Assembly: GCA_903921605.1 (NCBI GenBank)
Contig: CAIXQV010000673.1
Coordinates: 1-11,092, forward strand
Source: an uncultured Planctomycetaceae bacterium
GTDB taxonomy: Bacteria > Planctomycetota > Planctomycetia > Planctomycetales > Planctomycetaceae
Direction: 5' to 3'
Length of the DNA stretch: 11,092 bases
The notes under the pieces were generated by a model. The model made no database searches. It was not told the DNA's origin and worked only from the letters and a program-made list of their open reading frames with translations. How positions within the stretch are numbered: the stretch's first letter is position 1; each line of letters opens with the position of its first letter. Positions 1 to 8,257 of this stretch are shown here, one piece after another. The position numbers and the translations under genes are program-made.

Positions 1-560
1 ATGTCGGCCATACCATGCTCACACATCATGAAGCAATGGATGAACTCATGCAGCAGCAAATGCCTGCGATAGTAAGGTGACGACTGATTGTTCATCCAGA
101 ACTGATAACCAATATGGCGACCATGTCGGATGATGACGCTTTCCGGAGGCAGTACACCTGCTTCTTCGAATCGCTCTTTGGCGCCAATCACGTAGCCCGT
201 CAGCTGAAAATCCCTGCCATTCAGGTCCGGTTTCAGTGAACCGAGCTGTCGCTGAAGTTCAACGAAAAGAGCGTCGGCCAATACTGGCAGATCCTGAACC
301 TCGGCCAATGGAGCATCCGTGACCAGAATCAGATGTTTCGATTCGAGCACCCTGAGTCCACAGGATTCCAGTTTGTCTCGATCCAGCACAGGACGATCGT
401 CCGGCAGCCGGAATTCGTCAGCAAAGATCTCCTCGCGATCTGCGAATCCAAGGTTGAGCATCAGTGCAAAAAGAGACATCGCCAGAATTCTGGCGATGTC
501 TCGAACAACACTGAGTGCGCAACAAATCCGATCGGTAAAGTTGTCAGATCGTGGCGACAT
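1..560 (-). CDS. Secreted HExxH zinc-metalloprotease-like protein, C-terminally truncated by window edge
   Basis: An uninterrupted frame runs from ATG at 560 to the left edge: 186 codons and no stop, so the C-terminus is missing. Residues about 24-40 form a hydrophobic stretch after arginines (RILAMSLFALMLNLGFA), which looks like a signal peptide, so the product is probably exported. Near the edge, residues 168-178 read LLLHEFIHCFM. His171-Glu172-x-x-His175 is the classic zincin motif: two zinc-ligand histidines and a catalytic glutamate in a hydrophobic helix. The third zinc ligand would lie beyond the edge. The ATG is 17 bp after the MFS stop, with a weak purine stretch (GGGAACGG) before it, so the two genes are probably co-transcribed. 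Met28 is an alternative start but leaves a signal peptide without positive charge. Secreted HExxH proteins such as DUF1570 are common in planctomycetes; membership here is a guess. Peptidase activity is inferred from the motif only. Confidence 0.75.
   Translation of the reverse strand, partial: MSPRSDNFTDRICCALSVVRDIARILAMSLFALMLNLGFADREEIFADEFRLPDDRPVLDRDKLESCGLRVLESKHLILVTDAPLAEVQDLPVLADALFVELQRQLGSLKPDLNGRDFQLTGYVIGAKERFEEAGVLPPESVIIRHGRHIGYQFWMNNQSSPYYRRHLLLHEFIHCFMMCEHGMAD
473..502. repeat. Perfect 30-bp palindrome, no spacer
   Basis: Each 15-bp arm reads GAGACATCGCCAGAA 5' to 3' on its own strand, and the arms meet at a central GAATTC (485-490). All 15 pairs match; the next pair outwards (472/503) does not. 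It lies in the N-terminal coding region of the HExxH gene, over residues about 20-29 (DIARILAMSL), at the start of the hydrophobic signal segment. It could act as a two-fold-symmetric protein-binding site, as an mRNA hairpin near the start, or be a chance or assembly product. Confidence 0.95.
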
Positions 561-577
561 AACCGTTCCCGCAATAG

Positions 578-2149
578 TTATTCAGGCAGCGGTTTGTCCT
601 TGGTTTCCGGAGCAAACGGCAGAGCAACGAGCCCAATCAGAAAGATCGCACACATAGTAACACCGGCGTAACGGAAGGAGGTGGCTCCTTCAAAGCCCGG
701 ACCGGAGTAAACATTCCGAATGAGCTTGCCGAGCGTAAACGGTCCGAGGGCCGCTACGAATCGTCCGACGTTATAGCAGAACGAGGTCCCGGTACTGCGA
801 AGTCGAGTAGGGAACAGTTCCGGGAAGTAAACCGCATAACCTCCGAAGATCGACAACTGGAAGAAGCCCATCAGAGGAACCATCCAGAAGATGTCATAAA
901 CGCCGTTGAACTTGCCCAGATTCCAGAACACGTTCATCGTGGCAAACATGGCACCGATCAGACAGATCGCGAACGTCGGGCGACGTCCAAGATACTGGCT
1001 TACGTGGCTGAACATGTAGATGCCGAAAAATGCCCCACAGTTAAGAACCAGCGATGTAATGCCGGACCACTTTTTGAGAGTTGCATCCAGTTCCGGACCT
1101 TTCAAGCCCTCAGCCTCAAACACGGGCTTGAAGACCTCGCGCTGCAGGTCCGGAGTAAAGAAGCCGATGCCCCACAAACCAATCACTCCGGCACTGGCCA
1201 GCAAAAGACCGATCAGGGCTCGATAGCGCAGTTCAGGATCTCCGAACAGCTCACTGTACGATCCCAATTGTTTCTTGACGCCATCGGTCGTCGATGCCGA
1301 CTGCCAGCGTTCTGGTTCTTTCAGACGACGACGGACAACCAGAGACAACAGGGCCGGAGCTGTGCCGATCAGAAACATCGTCTGCCATGAGGTTCCGGCC
1401 ATTCCGATCAGAGCGGCCGTGATATTGCCCACAGCAGAAAGAGCCTGCAGCAAACCCAGTGCATGAGGTCTGGCGCGTGATGGCATGACTTCCGCCACCA
1501 GCGAAACTCCCACCGCAAACTCACCTCCTACACCGAGTCCTGTCAGAAATCTCCAGAAGCAAAAGTCCCAGAAGCCCGTGGAGAATGCGCTGATCCCGGT
1601 AAACACGGAGTACACAATGATCGTGATGAGCATTGTTTTCACACGTCCCCAGCGATCACCGAGTACACCGAAGATCAGGCCACCGGTCGCCCATCCAATC
1701 AAAAAGATGGATGTTGCGTAACCGCCGTGCTCTTTGCGTGTAGCACTGAGTTCATCATTTCGTGCCTTATCCCAGGCCGCAATTCGTTCCTTGTGTTTGT
1801 CTTCCGCTTCTCCTGGCTCAGCCGCTGGTGGGTCGGCGGGTTCCATCTGAATCAACTCGTTCATCGCCAGTGGTCGAGCCAGCGTGAACAGTTGCTGGTC
1901 CATCGTGTCAAACAACCACCCGAGGGCGGCGACAACGAATACGAACCAGTGATAGCTGTTTAGTTCCTTGTACCAAGGTCCAGTGGCTTTTGAGGAAGGC
2001 TCATCGTTGGAAGGAGGAATGTCGGCGTGCAAGGATCGGTCTCCCGAAGACGGCCGGAGGCCATCTGCTTGTGCAGGGGTCGCAGAAATCAGGGCAGAGG
2101 ATGCTCGATCTTCCTCGAAAGGAATGCCGAACGCTCCGCACTCTGTCAA
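578..2149 (-). CDS. MFS transporter (sugar/aromatic-acid:H+ symporter type)
   Basis: A 523-residue polytopic inner-membrane protein of the major facilitator superfamily. Residues 161-171 (GVLGDRWGRVK) match MFS motif A between TM2 and TM3. Residues 200-210 (RFLTGLGVGGE) match the RxLxGxGxGGE signature of TM4 in the sugar-porter, AAHS and NanT-like groups. TM1 is about 68-90 and carries acidic residues (D81, D84). About 40 mostly hydrophilic, charged residues (about 101-143) separate TM1 from TM2, longer than usual. The substrate cannot be read from sequence. No ATG precedes TM1. The frame is closed by TGA at 2167-2165, and TTG at 2149 has a weak AGG 9 nt upstream. TTG at 2032 (codon 40) has a better GGGAG 8 nt upstream and would give 484 residues. 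The gene follows truA by 101 bp and precedes the HExxH gene by 17 bp, so it is probably in one transcript with the latter. Confidence 0.88.
   Translation of the reverse strand: MTECGAFGIPFEEDRASSALISATPAQADGLRPSSGDRSLHADIPPSNDEPSSKATGPWYKELNSYHWFVFVVAALGWLFDTMDQQLFTLARPLAMNELIQMEPADPPAAEPGEAEDKHKERIAAWDKARNDELSATRKEHGGYATSIFLIGWATGGLIFGVLGDRWGRVKTMLITIIVYSVFTGISAFSTGFWDFCFWRFLTGLGVGGEFAVGVSLVAEVMPSRARPHALGLLQALSAVGNITAALIGMAGTSWQTMFLIGTAPALLSLVVRRRLKEPERWQSASTTDGVKKQLGSYSELFGDPELRYRALIGLLLASAGVIGLWGIGFFTPDLQREVFKPVFEAEGLKGPELDATLKKWSGITSLVLNCGAFFGIYMFSHVSQYLGRRPTFAICLIGAMFATMNVFWNLGKFNGVYDIFWMVPLMGFFQLSIFGGYAVYFPELFPTRLRSTGTSFCYNVGRFVAALGPFTLGKLIRNVYSGPGFEGATSFRYAGVTMCAIFLIGLVALPFAPETKDKPLPE
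2041..2045 (-). promoter_or_regulatory. Shine-Dalgarno supporting an internal MFS start
   Basis: GGGAG on the minus strand lies 8 nt before the in-frame TTG at 2032. It is a better ribosome-binding site than that of TTG 2149, so the MFS protein may begin at codon 40, losing a low-complexity, non-membrane N-terminus. Confidence 0.35.
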
Positions 2150-2209
2150 ATCAGGCGACCTGGTTCAACCGACACAGGGCATTCCCGGGCCATGCGGGGA
2201 TAATTTGAT

Positions 2210-2223
2210 GGACTGAGCAGTCC
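2210..2223. repeat. Inverted repeat between truA and the MFS gene
   Basis: GGACTG and CAGTCC are separated by AG. The 6-bp perfect arms sit in the truA-MFS gap, about 60 bp before the MFS start. There is no T-tract on the minus strand, so it is not a convincing terminator. It could be a small operator or a transcript hairpin. Confidence 0.35.
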
Positions 2224-2250
2224 TTTCTCCGCAGAACGGTGCGAAGTCCA

Positions 2251-3177
2251 TCACTTGCCTGGCGAAAGTCCCCGCCGTAGCAGCAATTCCGGGTAATCCA
2301 CTTTGACCAGATACAGCCCTTCAGCGGGCGCCGTGATTCCAGCCTGAGCACGGTCCTGCGACTGAATGATGTGCCGCACAAATTGCGGCTCATATTTGCG
2401 GCGGCCGACTTCCATCAGCGTGCCCACGATGGCTCGAACCATGTTGTACAGGAATCCATCAGCCATGACTTCGAACACGATTAATGGGCGATCAAAGTTT
2501 TGATAAGTGCGACCGTGGACAGGGTTCCATTCATGAGGCGATGACCAGGGTTGCCAGCCTTCGATGCGCTGGATAGTCGCCTCCATGATGTTTCGTACAC
2601 TGCTCGACTTGTTCGGATACTGAGTTTCAAAGCAGCGGAAATCATGAGTGCCCAGCAGGTATTGAGTCGCCTCGGCCATCAAATCCACATCAAGATGAAA
2701 TCGGCACCGATGGACGAAGCGGTTCAGAAACGGCGGTACGACATCACTGTCACAGATCACATAGCGGTAGCGTTTCTTTGCGGCTGAATACGTTGCATGA
2801 AATGCTGACTCAACGTCTGCGGCACTGACGATCGTGATATCTTCCGGCAGATAACGTTGCAGGCCTCTTCGGACATTCTCTATCGGAATATTGCAGTCCG
2901 AATGAAAATTGGCCACCTGCCCAAGCGCGTGAACGCCGGCATCCGTTCGTCCCGCGCAGAAGACGCGAGGAGATTCGCCGGTCAGACGCTGGACAGCTCG
3001 CTCCACACATTCCTGGACGGACAGTCCGTTGGGCTGAACCTGCCAGCCACGATAGGCCGTCCCGTCGTAAGCAATAGTCAACATGATATTGCGGCGAGCT
3101 GACGGGTTCTCTTCTGGTTGCGTAGTTCCGGAATGGACTTCGTCATCGCTGTCCGGATTGATTGGAAACATAGACAT
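2251..3177 (-). CDS. truA: tRNA pseudouridine(38-40) synthase TruA
   Basis: TruA isomerises uridine to pseudouridine at positions 38-40 of the tRNA anticodon arm in the cytoplasm, without a cofactor. With ATG at 3177 the product has 308 residues. Family landmarks appear in order: YDGTAYRGWQ (about 37-46), the catalytic-loop motif GRTDAGVHA (about 76-84) with nucleophile Asp79, KKRYRYVI in mid-protein, LYNMVRAIVGTLMEVG near the end, and the C-terminal signature TAPAEGLYLVKVDYP. About 30 acidic, Pro-rich residues precede the core, so it is slightly longer than usual. TTG 3192, ATG 3171 and ATG 3084 (just before LTIAYDG) are alternative starts; none has a clear Shine-Dalgarno. The MFS gene follows 101 bp downstream on the same strand, with no evident functional link. 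Family assignment is very secure; only the start is uncertain. Confidence 0.96.
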   Translation of the reverse strand: MSMFPINPDSDDEVHSGTTQPEENPSARRNIMLTIAYDGTAYRGWQVQPNGLSVQECVERAVQRLTGESPRVFCAGRTDAGVHALGQVANFHSDCNIPIENVRRGLQRYLPEDITIVSAADVESAFHATYSAAKKRYRYVICDSDVVPPFLNRFVHRCRFHLDVDLMAEATQYLLGTHDFRCFETQYPNKSSSVRNIMEATIQRIEGWQPWSSPHEWNPVHGRTYQNFDRPLIVFEVMADGFLYNMVRAIVGTLMEVGRRKYEPQFVRHIIQSQDRAQAGITAPAEGLYLVKVDYPELLLRRGLSPGK

Positions 3178-3247
3178 CAGAAAACGAGCCAATCACAACA
3201 GGCCAAAAGAAATGATGATTTGAATATTCGGTTCAACAGTAGTCGAG

Positions 3248-3281
3248 AGCCAGCGACTGCGATGTCAGGTTGTCGCCGGCT
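3248..3281. repeat. Imperfect stem-loop upstream of truA
   Basis: AGCCAGCGAC (3248-3257) pairs with GTCGCCGGCT (3272-3281): a 10-bp stem with one mismatch and a 14-nt loop. On the minus strand it begins about 10 nt after the stop of the doubtful ORF 3292-3606 and lies before truA. There is no T-tract, so it is at best a weak terminator or a 5'UTR structure of truA. Confidence 0.4.
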
Positions 3282-3291
3282 GAATCGTTGT

Positions 3292-3606
3292 TCATCGCAG
3301 AGAAGAATTTTGTCGGAGAATTCCGCCGAGTGTACACGAATTCTGAACTCCGGAAGCATCAGCGTCCAGCTCCCGGCAGATTATGCCGCTCTGCAAATTC
3401 ACAGACAACGCCTGGAATGAATCTGCGGGTTGAGCAACGAATTCGAATTCTGTTTGTTGCTCCGTAAGTTGTCTTCGAATGATTCTCTTTTTCTCATCGG
3501 CTCGGCGGCAGGCGGCGTCTGATGAGACTCGATCGCCGAAGACACTACGGAGGTCTGTCTCAAATGCCGCCAATTCGCGGAAGGTACTGGACAGATCAAG
3601 GTTCAT
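3292..3606 (-). CDS. Doubtful small hypothetical protein upstream of truA
   Basis: An open frame of 104 codons runs from ATG 3606 to TGA at 3292; an in-frame GTG at 3630 would add 8. The predicted protein is charged and likely helical in its first half (STFRELAAFETDLRSVFGD, then an Arg/Lys/Glu-rich stretch) and polar afterwards. No domain, signal peptide or membrane segment is recognised. It is oriented with truA and followed by a stem-loop at 3248-3281. Against it: no good Shine-Dalgarno, codon third positions without clear bias, and a start only 26 bp from the divergent TolC-like start, which leaves little room for promoters. It may be a chance ORF in the divergent intergenic region. Confidence 0.27.
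   Translation of the reverse strand: MNLDLSSTFRELAAFETDLRSVFGDRVSSDAACRRADEKKRIIRRQLTEQQTEFEFVAQPADSFQALSVNLQSGIICRELDADASGVQNSCTLGGILRQNSSLR
3432..3462. repeat. Stem-loop in the truA/TolC-like divergent region
   Basis: GAGCAAC (3432-3438) and GTTGCTC (3456-3462) are perfect arms. As + strand RNA the stem extends inwards to about 11 pairs with G-U wobbles. The loop region includes the self-complementary 12-mer GAATTCGAATTC (3439-3450). It lies about 170 bp upstream of the TolC-like start. The symmetry could be a regulator-binding site; function is unknown. Confidence 0.4.
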
Positions 3607-3632
3607 TGCCCATTCTGATTCAGAGCACACGG

Positions 3633-5600
3633 ATGTCGCTCAACATCAACGTAACACACCGCTGCGTCTGGCGACTTGATCGCCGAGCGGCAGTTTGCAC
3701 GCCTTGCTCACACCGAGCAAAGTTGGTGGTGTTACTTGCCGTGTTGATGTTGAGCCCAGGCTGCTCTTCAAACTATCACTGGCGAAAGACGGTTGCCAAT
3801 GATACTTCAGTGGTCAATTCCATCTCCCGGAAGGTAGATGAGCCGCAGGTGGAGATCATGCAGGCGGCATTAACATCCGCTCCCATCACCATGCGAGATC
3901 GGGACCGCCTTGAGTCGCTGGTCTATATGGAATTAACGCTCCGACAGACGCTCGAAATCGCGATGCAGAACTCACAGGTTCTCCGCGAACTTGGTGGTGT
4001 CGCACTGAAGAACCCCGATACGATTTCAACGAAGTACAACAGCGCTCTGCGCGAAACCGATCCTCGTTATGGTATGGAGTCTGCCCTGAGTGCGTTCGAT
4101 GCGCAGTTGGCGGCGACGGCCTACTTCAACAACAAGGATCAGACGTTCAACAATCCGTTCTTCTCCGGCGGGACCAATACTTTTCAGCAGGACCTGAATG
4201 ACTATTCGATGGAGCTGAGTAAACGGACGGTGACCGGTTCGCGTCTCGCGCTTCGAGGCATCAGCAGTTACGACGCCAACAATGCACCCAGCAATACGTT
4301 CCGGAGTGCTTGGGATAGTTACGTCGAAGGCGAAATCCGGCAACCATTGCTTCAGGGTGGTGGCATGGAATTCAATCGAATTGCCGGCCCCGGGGCGACC
4401 CCAGGTGTCTATAACGGTCTCTTGATTGCTCGTGTCAACAACGATATTTCACAGACCGATTTTGAAGTTGCGGTGCGTGACTATGTCAGTAACGTGGTCA
4501 ATGCCTATTGGGATCTCTACTTCGCCTATCGAGATCTCGATGCTCGCAGCGAGGCGATGAAGCGATCACTGATTGCCTGGAATCAGCTCAAGGCTAAAGC
4601 AGAGAATGATCTGGAGTCTGAAGCCCGAGTGGCTCTGGCCAGTGAACAATACTATCGCTTCAAGGCCGAAGTGGATGATGCGCTCACCGGACGAGTCGTT
4701 CAGGGGACTCAGAATCGCAACGGCAGCACCGGAGGAACTCTGCGCGGGTCCAGCGGCGTGCAGGTGGCAGAACGTCGTCTGCGGCTTCTGATCGGCATGC
4801 AGATCAACGATGATGAACTGATCCGCCCGGCCGAAGATCCTTCCGAAGCAGAGGTGATTTTCTACTGGGATACAGTGATGCAGGAAGCTCTGATGCGCCG
4901 GCCTGAACTGCGTCGCCAACAGTTGACGATTCATAAACGTCAGATGGAACTCCTGGCCGCTCGAAACTTTCTGAATCCACGGCTCGACACGGTGGGCCGT
5001 TATCGGTTTCGTGGCTTTGGAGATGACCTGCTGGCTTCGTCCGGACAGTCTTCATCGGTCGGGAATATGGCTGATGCGAAAAATCAGGAATGGTACGTCG
5101 GACTGGAGTACACCGTTCCGCTGGGATATCGCAAGGGACATTTGGCTGTTTCAAATGCCGAGATGCTGTTGACGCGAGACCGCGCAATTCTGCAGGCGCA
5201 GGAGCGTGAGGTCGTTCACGATCTTAGTAACGCCATCGCCGATGCGGCGCGAGCTTACGAAGCAGTCAGGAATGCCGAGAACCGCCTTAATGCCGCGAGC
5301 AATGTTCTGACAGCCTACGAAACGCAGGAACAGAACGACATGGATGTCGATATCGATCGCCAGTTGGATGCTCAGCGTCGAGTTGTCGAGGCGGAGATAC
5401 GCTACTACCAGGCCAAAGCTGAGTACGCAGTTGCACTCAAGAATGTGCATCTCGAAAAAGGCAGCCTCATGGGCTATACCGAGCTGCACATCCTTGACGG
5501 CGTTGTCCCCGTCATCAAAGAACAGGTCGCGGTTGCGAAGACTGAAAACAGCTCGGAGCCACCGGAGGCCGAGGCTTCTGAAGTCGCGCCAGTTCCCTAG
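3633..5600 (+). CDS. TolC-family outer membrane efflux-type lipoprotein
   Basis: With ATG at 3633 the product has 655 residues. Residues about 30-44 read AKLVVLLAVLMLSPGC: a hydrophobic core ending in a lipobox with Cys44, so a lipid-anchored outer-membrane protein is predicted, after a rather long Arg/Cys-containing n-region. The mature part shows the two-fold TolC/OEP layout. The first half has LTLRQTLEIAMQNS (about 91-104) and a long helix around the segment YVSNVVNAYWDLYFAYRDL. The second half begins about residue 400 (MQEALMRRPELRRQQ), passes through YTVPLGYRKG and ends in a coiled-coil-like helix rich in Ala, Glu and Arg. Such proteins form trimeric channel-tunnels used by RND, ABC or MFS exporters. 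No adaptor or pump gene lies in the window, so cargo is unknown. The frame is open upstream to 3522 (ATG at 3522 and 3564), but ATG 3633 best suits the lipoprotein signal; AGAG lies 7 nt before it. Confidence 0.9.
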   Translation: MSLNINVTHRCVWRLDRRAAVCTPCSHRAKLVVLLAVLMLSPGCSSNYHWRKTVANDTSVVNSISRKVDEPQVEIMQAALTSAPITMRDRDRLESLVYMELTLRQTLEIAMQNSQVLRELGGVALKNPDTISTKYNSALRETDPRYGMESALSAFDAQLAATAYFNNKDQTFNNPFFSGGTNTFQQDLNDYSMELSKRTVTGSRLALRGISSYDANNAPSNTFRSAWDSYVEGEIRQPLLQGGGMEFNRIAGPGATPGVYNGLLIARVNNDISQTDFEVAVRDYVSNVVNAYWDLYFAYRDLDARSEAMKRSLIAWNQLKAKAENDLESEARVALASEQYYRFKAEVDDALTGRVVQGTQNRNGSTGGTLRGSSGVQVAERRLRLLIGMQINDDELIRPAEDPSEAEVIFYWDTVMQEALMRRPELRRQQLTIHKRQMELLAARNFLNPRLDTVGRYRFRGFGDDLLASSGQSSSVGNMADAKNQEWYVGLEYTVPLGYRKGHLAVSNAEMLLTRDRAILQAQEREVVHDLSNAIADAARAYEAVRNAENRLNAASNVLTAYETQEQNDMDVDIDRQLDAQRRVVEAEIRYYQAKAEYAVALKNVHLEKGSLMGYTELHILDGVVPVIKEQVAVAKTENSSEPPEAEASEVAPVP

Positions 5601-5705
5601 TGCCAGCACACTAAAGCTCACTGCGTCTGCTCTCATCTGCGATTGGCCTCGCCTGCGGTCATTCGTCTGACGAACTACGAACTGACGTTCCGCATGCACA
5701 CGGCG

Positions 5706-5783
5706 GCTCCGGACTTGATTCGCATTGACAATGAAACTGCGGCGACTCGGGAATTGCATGGCGTCGACAATGAATCGACGGCG
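5706..5783 (-). repeat. Two tandem 39-bp imperfect direct repeats
   Basis: Read on the minus strand, unit 1 is 5783-5745 and unit 2 is 5744-5706. Counted by hand, 28 of 39 positions match; the shared core is TTCATTGTC, and each unit begins CGCCG. The period is a multiple of three, and in one minus frame the units read RRRFIVDAMQFPS and RRSFIVNANQVRS. This suggests either a once-coding duplication or a small intergenic tandem repeat. Confidence 0.6.
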
Positions 5784-6176
5784 AGGCTCTGACGCATGTG
5801 CCTGCTGGCCCGACGCATTGAGGACAGAGGTGGCGTAGAAGGCGGCGAGGCCAGCGGTTGTACAGACGAACTGGGTTCTCGTGCTGTGGAGAGAAAAGTC
5901 CATGTGCATGATCTGCACGCCACGATGCTGGCCTTACTGAGTTTTAATCACGAGCGACCGACGACAGACGGATGTGTTTGGTCATGTGGTGAAGGACGTC
6001 GTTTCCTGAGTGTCGTCGCGGGATCGCTCAACGTCATCAACAGTTCTTTCGCCTCACAAAGCCGCACCAAAAGGACAAGTCAAGCGGGAGACCTCGTCGC
6101 GCAGTTAGAACAGCCGTGTGCCCAAAGCGACGCATCATGAAGCTGCGGTGAATTCAGCATCTCCCGGTATCAACCA

Positions 6177-6202
6177 GCTCCAGGTCGGCAGGCTACTGGA
6201 GC
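6177..6202. repeat. Stem-loop, 7-bp perfect stem
   Basis: GCTCCAG (6177-6183) pairs with CTGGAGC (6196-6202) across a 12-nt loop. It is the first of several hairpins in the non-coding stretch before the cupin gene, and a possible element of a structured RNA or dispersed repeat. Confidence 0.5.
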
Positions 6203-6252
6203 CAAAACAAAGCCCGGGTTGGTTTCGCCATTCGGAATTGTCAACAAACTCT

Positions 6253-6272
6253 TCCGACACCGTTGTGTCGGA
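6253..6272. repeat. Stem-loop, 8-bp perfect stem with CGTT loop
   Basis: TCCGACAC and GTGTCGGA are separated by a CGTT tetraloop. The stem is perfect and compact and forms in either strand's RNA. There is no T-tract, so it is not a terminator by itself; see the neighbouring hairpins and the terminator at 6444-6480. Confidence 0.6.
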
Positions 6273-6443
6273 CCAGAGCGTTGAAGCGAGGTCCGGTTCA
6301 CTCCTTCTGTCGTGACCACCAGAGCAGGGACCAGCTGAGTCGAACATCGCTTTGGCCGATGTGATCGGAGGGTACTGGCGCCATGCCCACGTAGCGGCGA
6401 CTTCACAGCTCAAATTCTGTCATCCCGACTTGAATCCCGTACC

Positions 6444-6480
6444 GCTCGCCCAAATGAATTGGGGCGAGCTGTTTTCGTTT
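6444..6480 (+). terminator. Rho-independent-terminator-like hairpin
   Basis: GCTCGCCC (6444-6451) pairs with GGGCGAGC (6462-6469): an 8-bp GC-rich stem, extendable by AA/TT with one bulged G. The T-rich tail TGTTTTCGTTT follows at 6470-6480. The tail is on the + strand only, so it would stop rightward transcription. The nearest rightward gene upstream is the TolC-like one, 844 bp away, so it ends either a very long 3'UTR or an unrecognised transcript within 5601-6443. It could also act as an attenuator in a long leader of the cupin gene, whose start is 228 bp on. Confidence 0.6.
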
Positions 6481-6693
6481 GGCAGTCAACGACTTGCGTG
6501 TTCGTCGCTATCCGCAACGCAGGTTCAAAACGCAATCGAAATCGCTTCTCTCACACCCGTTTTTCAACTCTCGATTCCTGAACTAAGTTATCCGGTTTAA
6601 ATCCATTCGCCCGTCTCGTGAATTTTTCAGCCAAAACACTATCTTTCGTCCTTCCTGAATGTTTTGGACCCGACACGTTTCTTTTAGACTCAA

Positions 6694-6700
6694 AGAGGAG
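6694..6700 (+). promoter_or_regulatory. Shine-Dalgarno of the cupin gene
   Basis: AGAGGAG is followed by 8 nt and then ATG at 6709. The earlier in-frame ATG at 6703 is only 2 nt from this site, too close for normal initiation, so the spacing fixes the start at 6709. Confidence 0.75.
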
Positions 6701-6708
6701 CAATGCTC

Positions 6709-8034
<1,326 letters not shown>

Positions 8035-8096
8035 TCGTACCCGAACAGCGTTTTCGCCTGGCTATTGAGAAAACCTGTGCGGCAAAGTCTAAACGT

Positions 8097-8116
8097 CGAA
8101 TGAGCAAACTCATTCG
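8097..8116. terminator. Hairpin between convergent cupin and PanB-like genes
   Basis: CGAATGAG and CTCATTCG form a perfect 8-bp stem around a CAAA loop, 63 bp after the cupin stop. A second small hairpin (CGGG-AG-CCCG, 8115-8124) overlaps its end. On the + strand no T-run follows; on the minus strand the moderately T-rich ACGTTTAGACTTTG follows. The position between two convergent genes suits a bidirectional terminator, but its strength is uncertain. A longer-range stem, CGACCGC (8132-8138) with GCGGTCG (8158-8164), lies just beyond. Confidence 0.5.
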
Positions 8117-8257
8117 GGAGCCCGGTTGCTTCGACCGCTTCGTCCGTCCGGGGCGCGGCGGTCGCAGGCTCACGTCCTTTCACTCTGATTTTTGCCTGAC
8201 CCGAACTGTCCCGATGGACGACTATTGAAAGGATTTGATCTTCTCTACCGGCGCCAC

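Larger units (their letters stand above)
5601..6708. other. 1.1-kb region without a convincing gene, with several stem-loops
   Basis: Open frames here (for example 5796-6140 on +, 6135-6413 and 5151-5918 on -) lack recognisable domains and good starts, and some overlap the TolC-like gene antisense. What is visible: a palindrome TTCGTC-T-GACGAA (5662-5674) just after the TolC-like stop, a 39-bp imperfect tandem repeat (5706-5783), stem-loops at 5762-5780, 6177-6202, 6253-6272 and 6356-6368, and a terminator-like hairpin at 6444-6480. The rest could be a decayed gene, a dispersed intergenic repeat or a structured RNA. No promoter could be assigned with confidence. Confidence 0.5.

Noticed and set aside
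2121..2149. TTGACA at the MFS start read as a -35 promoter box
   Set aside because: No reasonable -10 hexamer at 16-18 bp, and it coincides with the candidate TTG start codon.
5151..5918. 255-residue minus-strand ORF
   Set aside because: Most of it is antisense to the TolC-like gene, and its protein has no recognisable domain. The only notable part is the 39-bp repeat, reported separately.
6518..6540. GGTTCAAAACGC resembling a tRNA T-loop
   Set aside because: No matching acceptor or anticodon stems around it, and the conserved T-loop sequence is incomplete.
6664..6690. TTGGAC ... TAGACT as a promoter for the cupin gene
   Set aside because: Both boxes are imperfect, the spacer is 15 bp, and the transcription start would fall almost on the Shine-Dalgarno.
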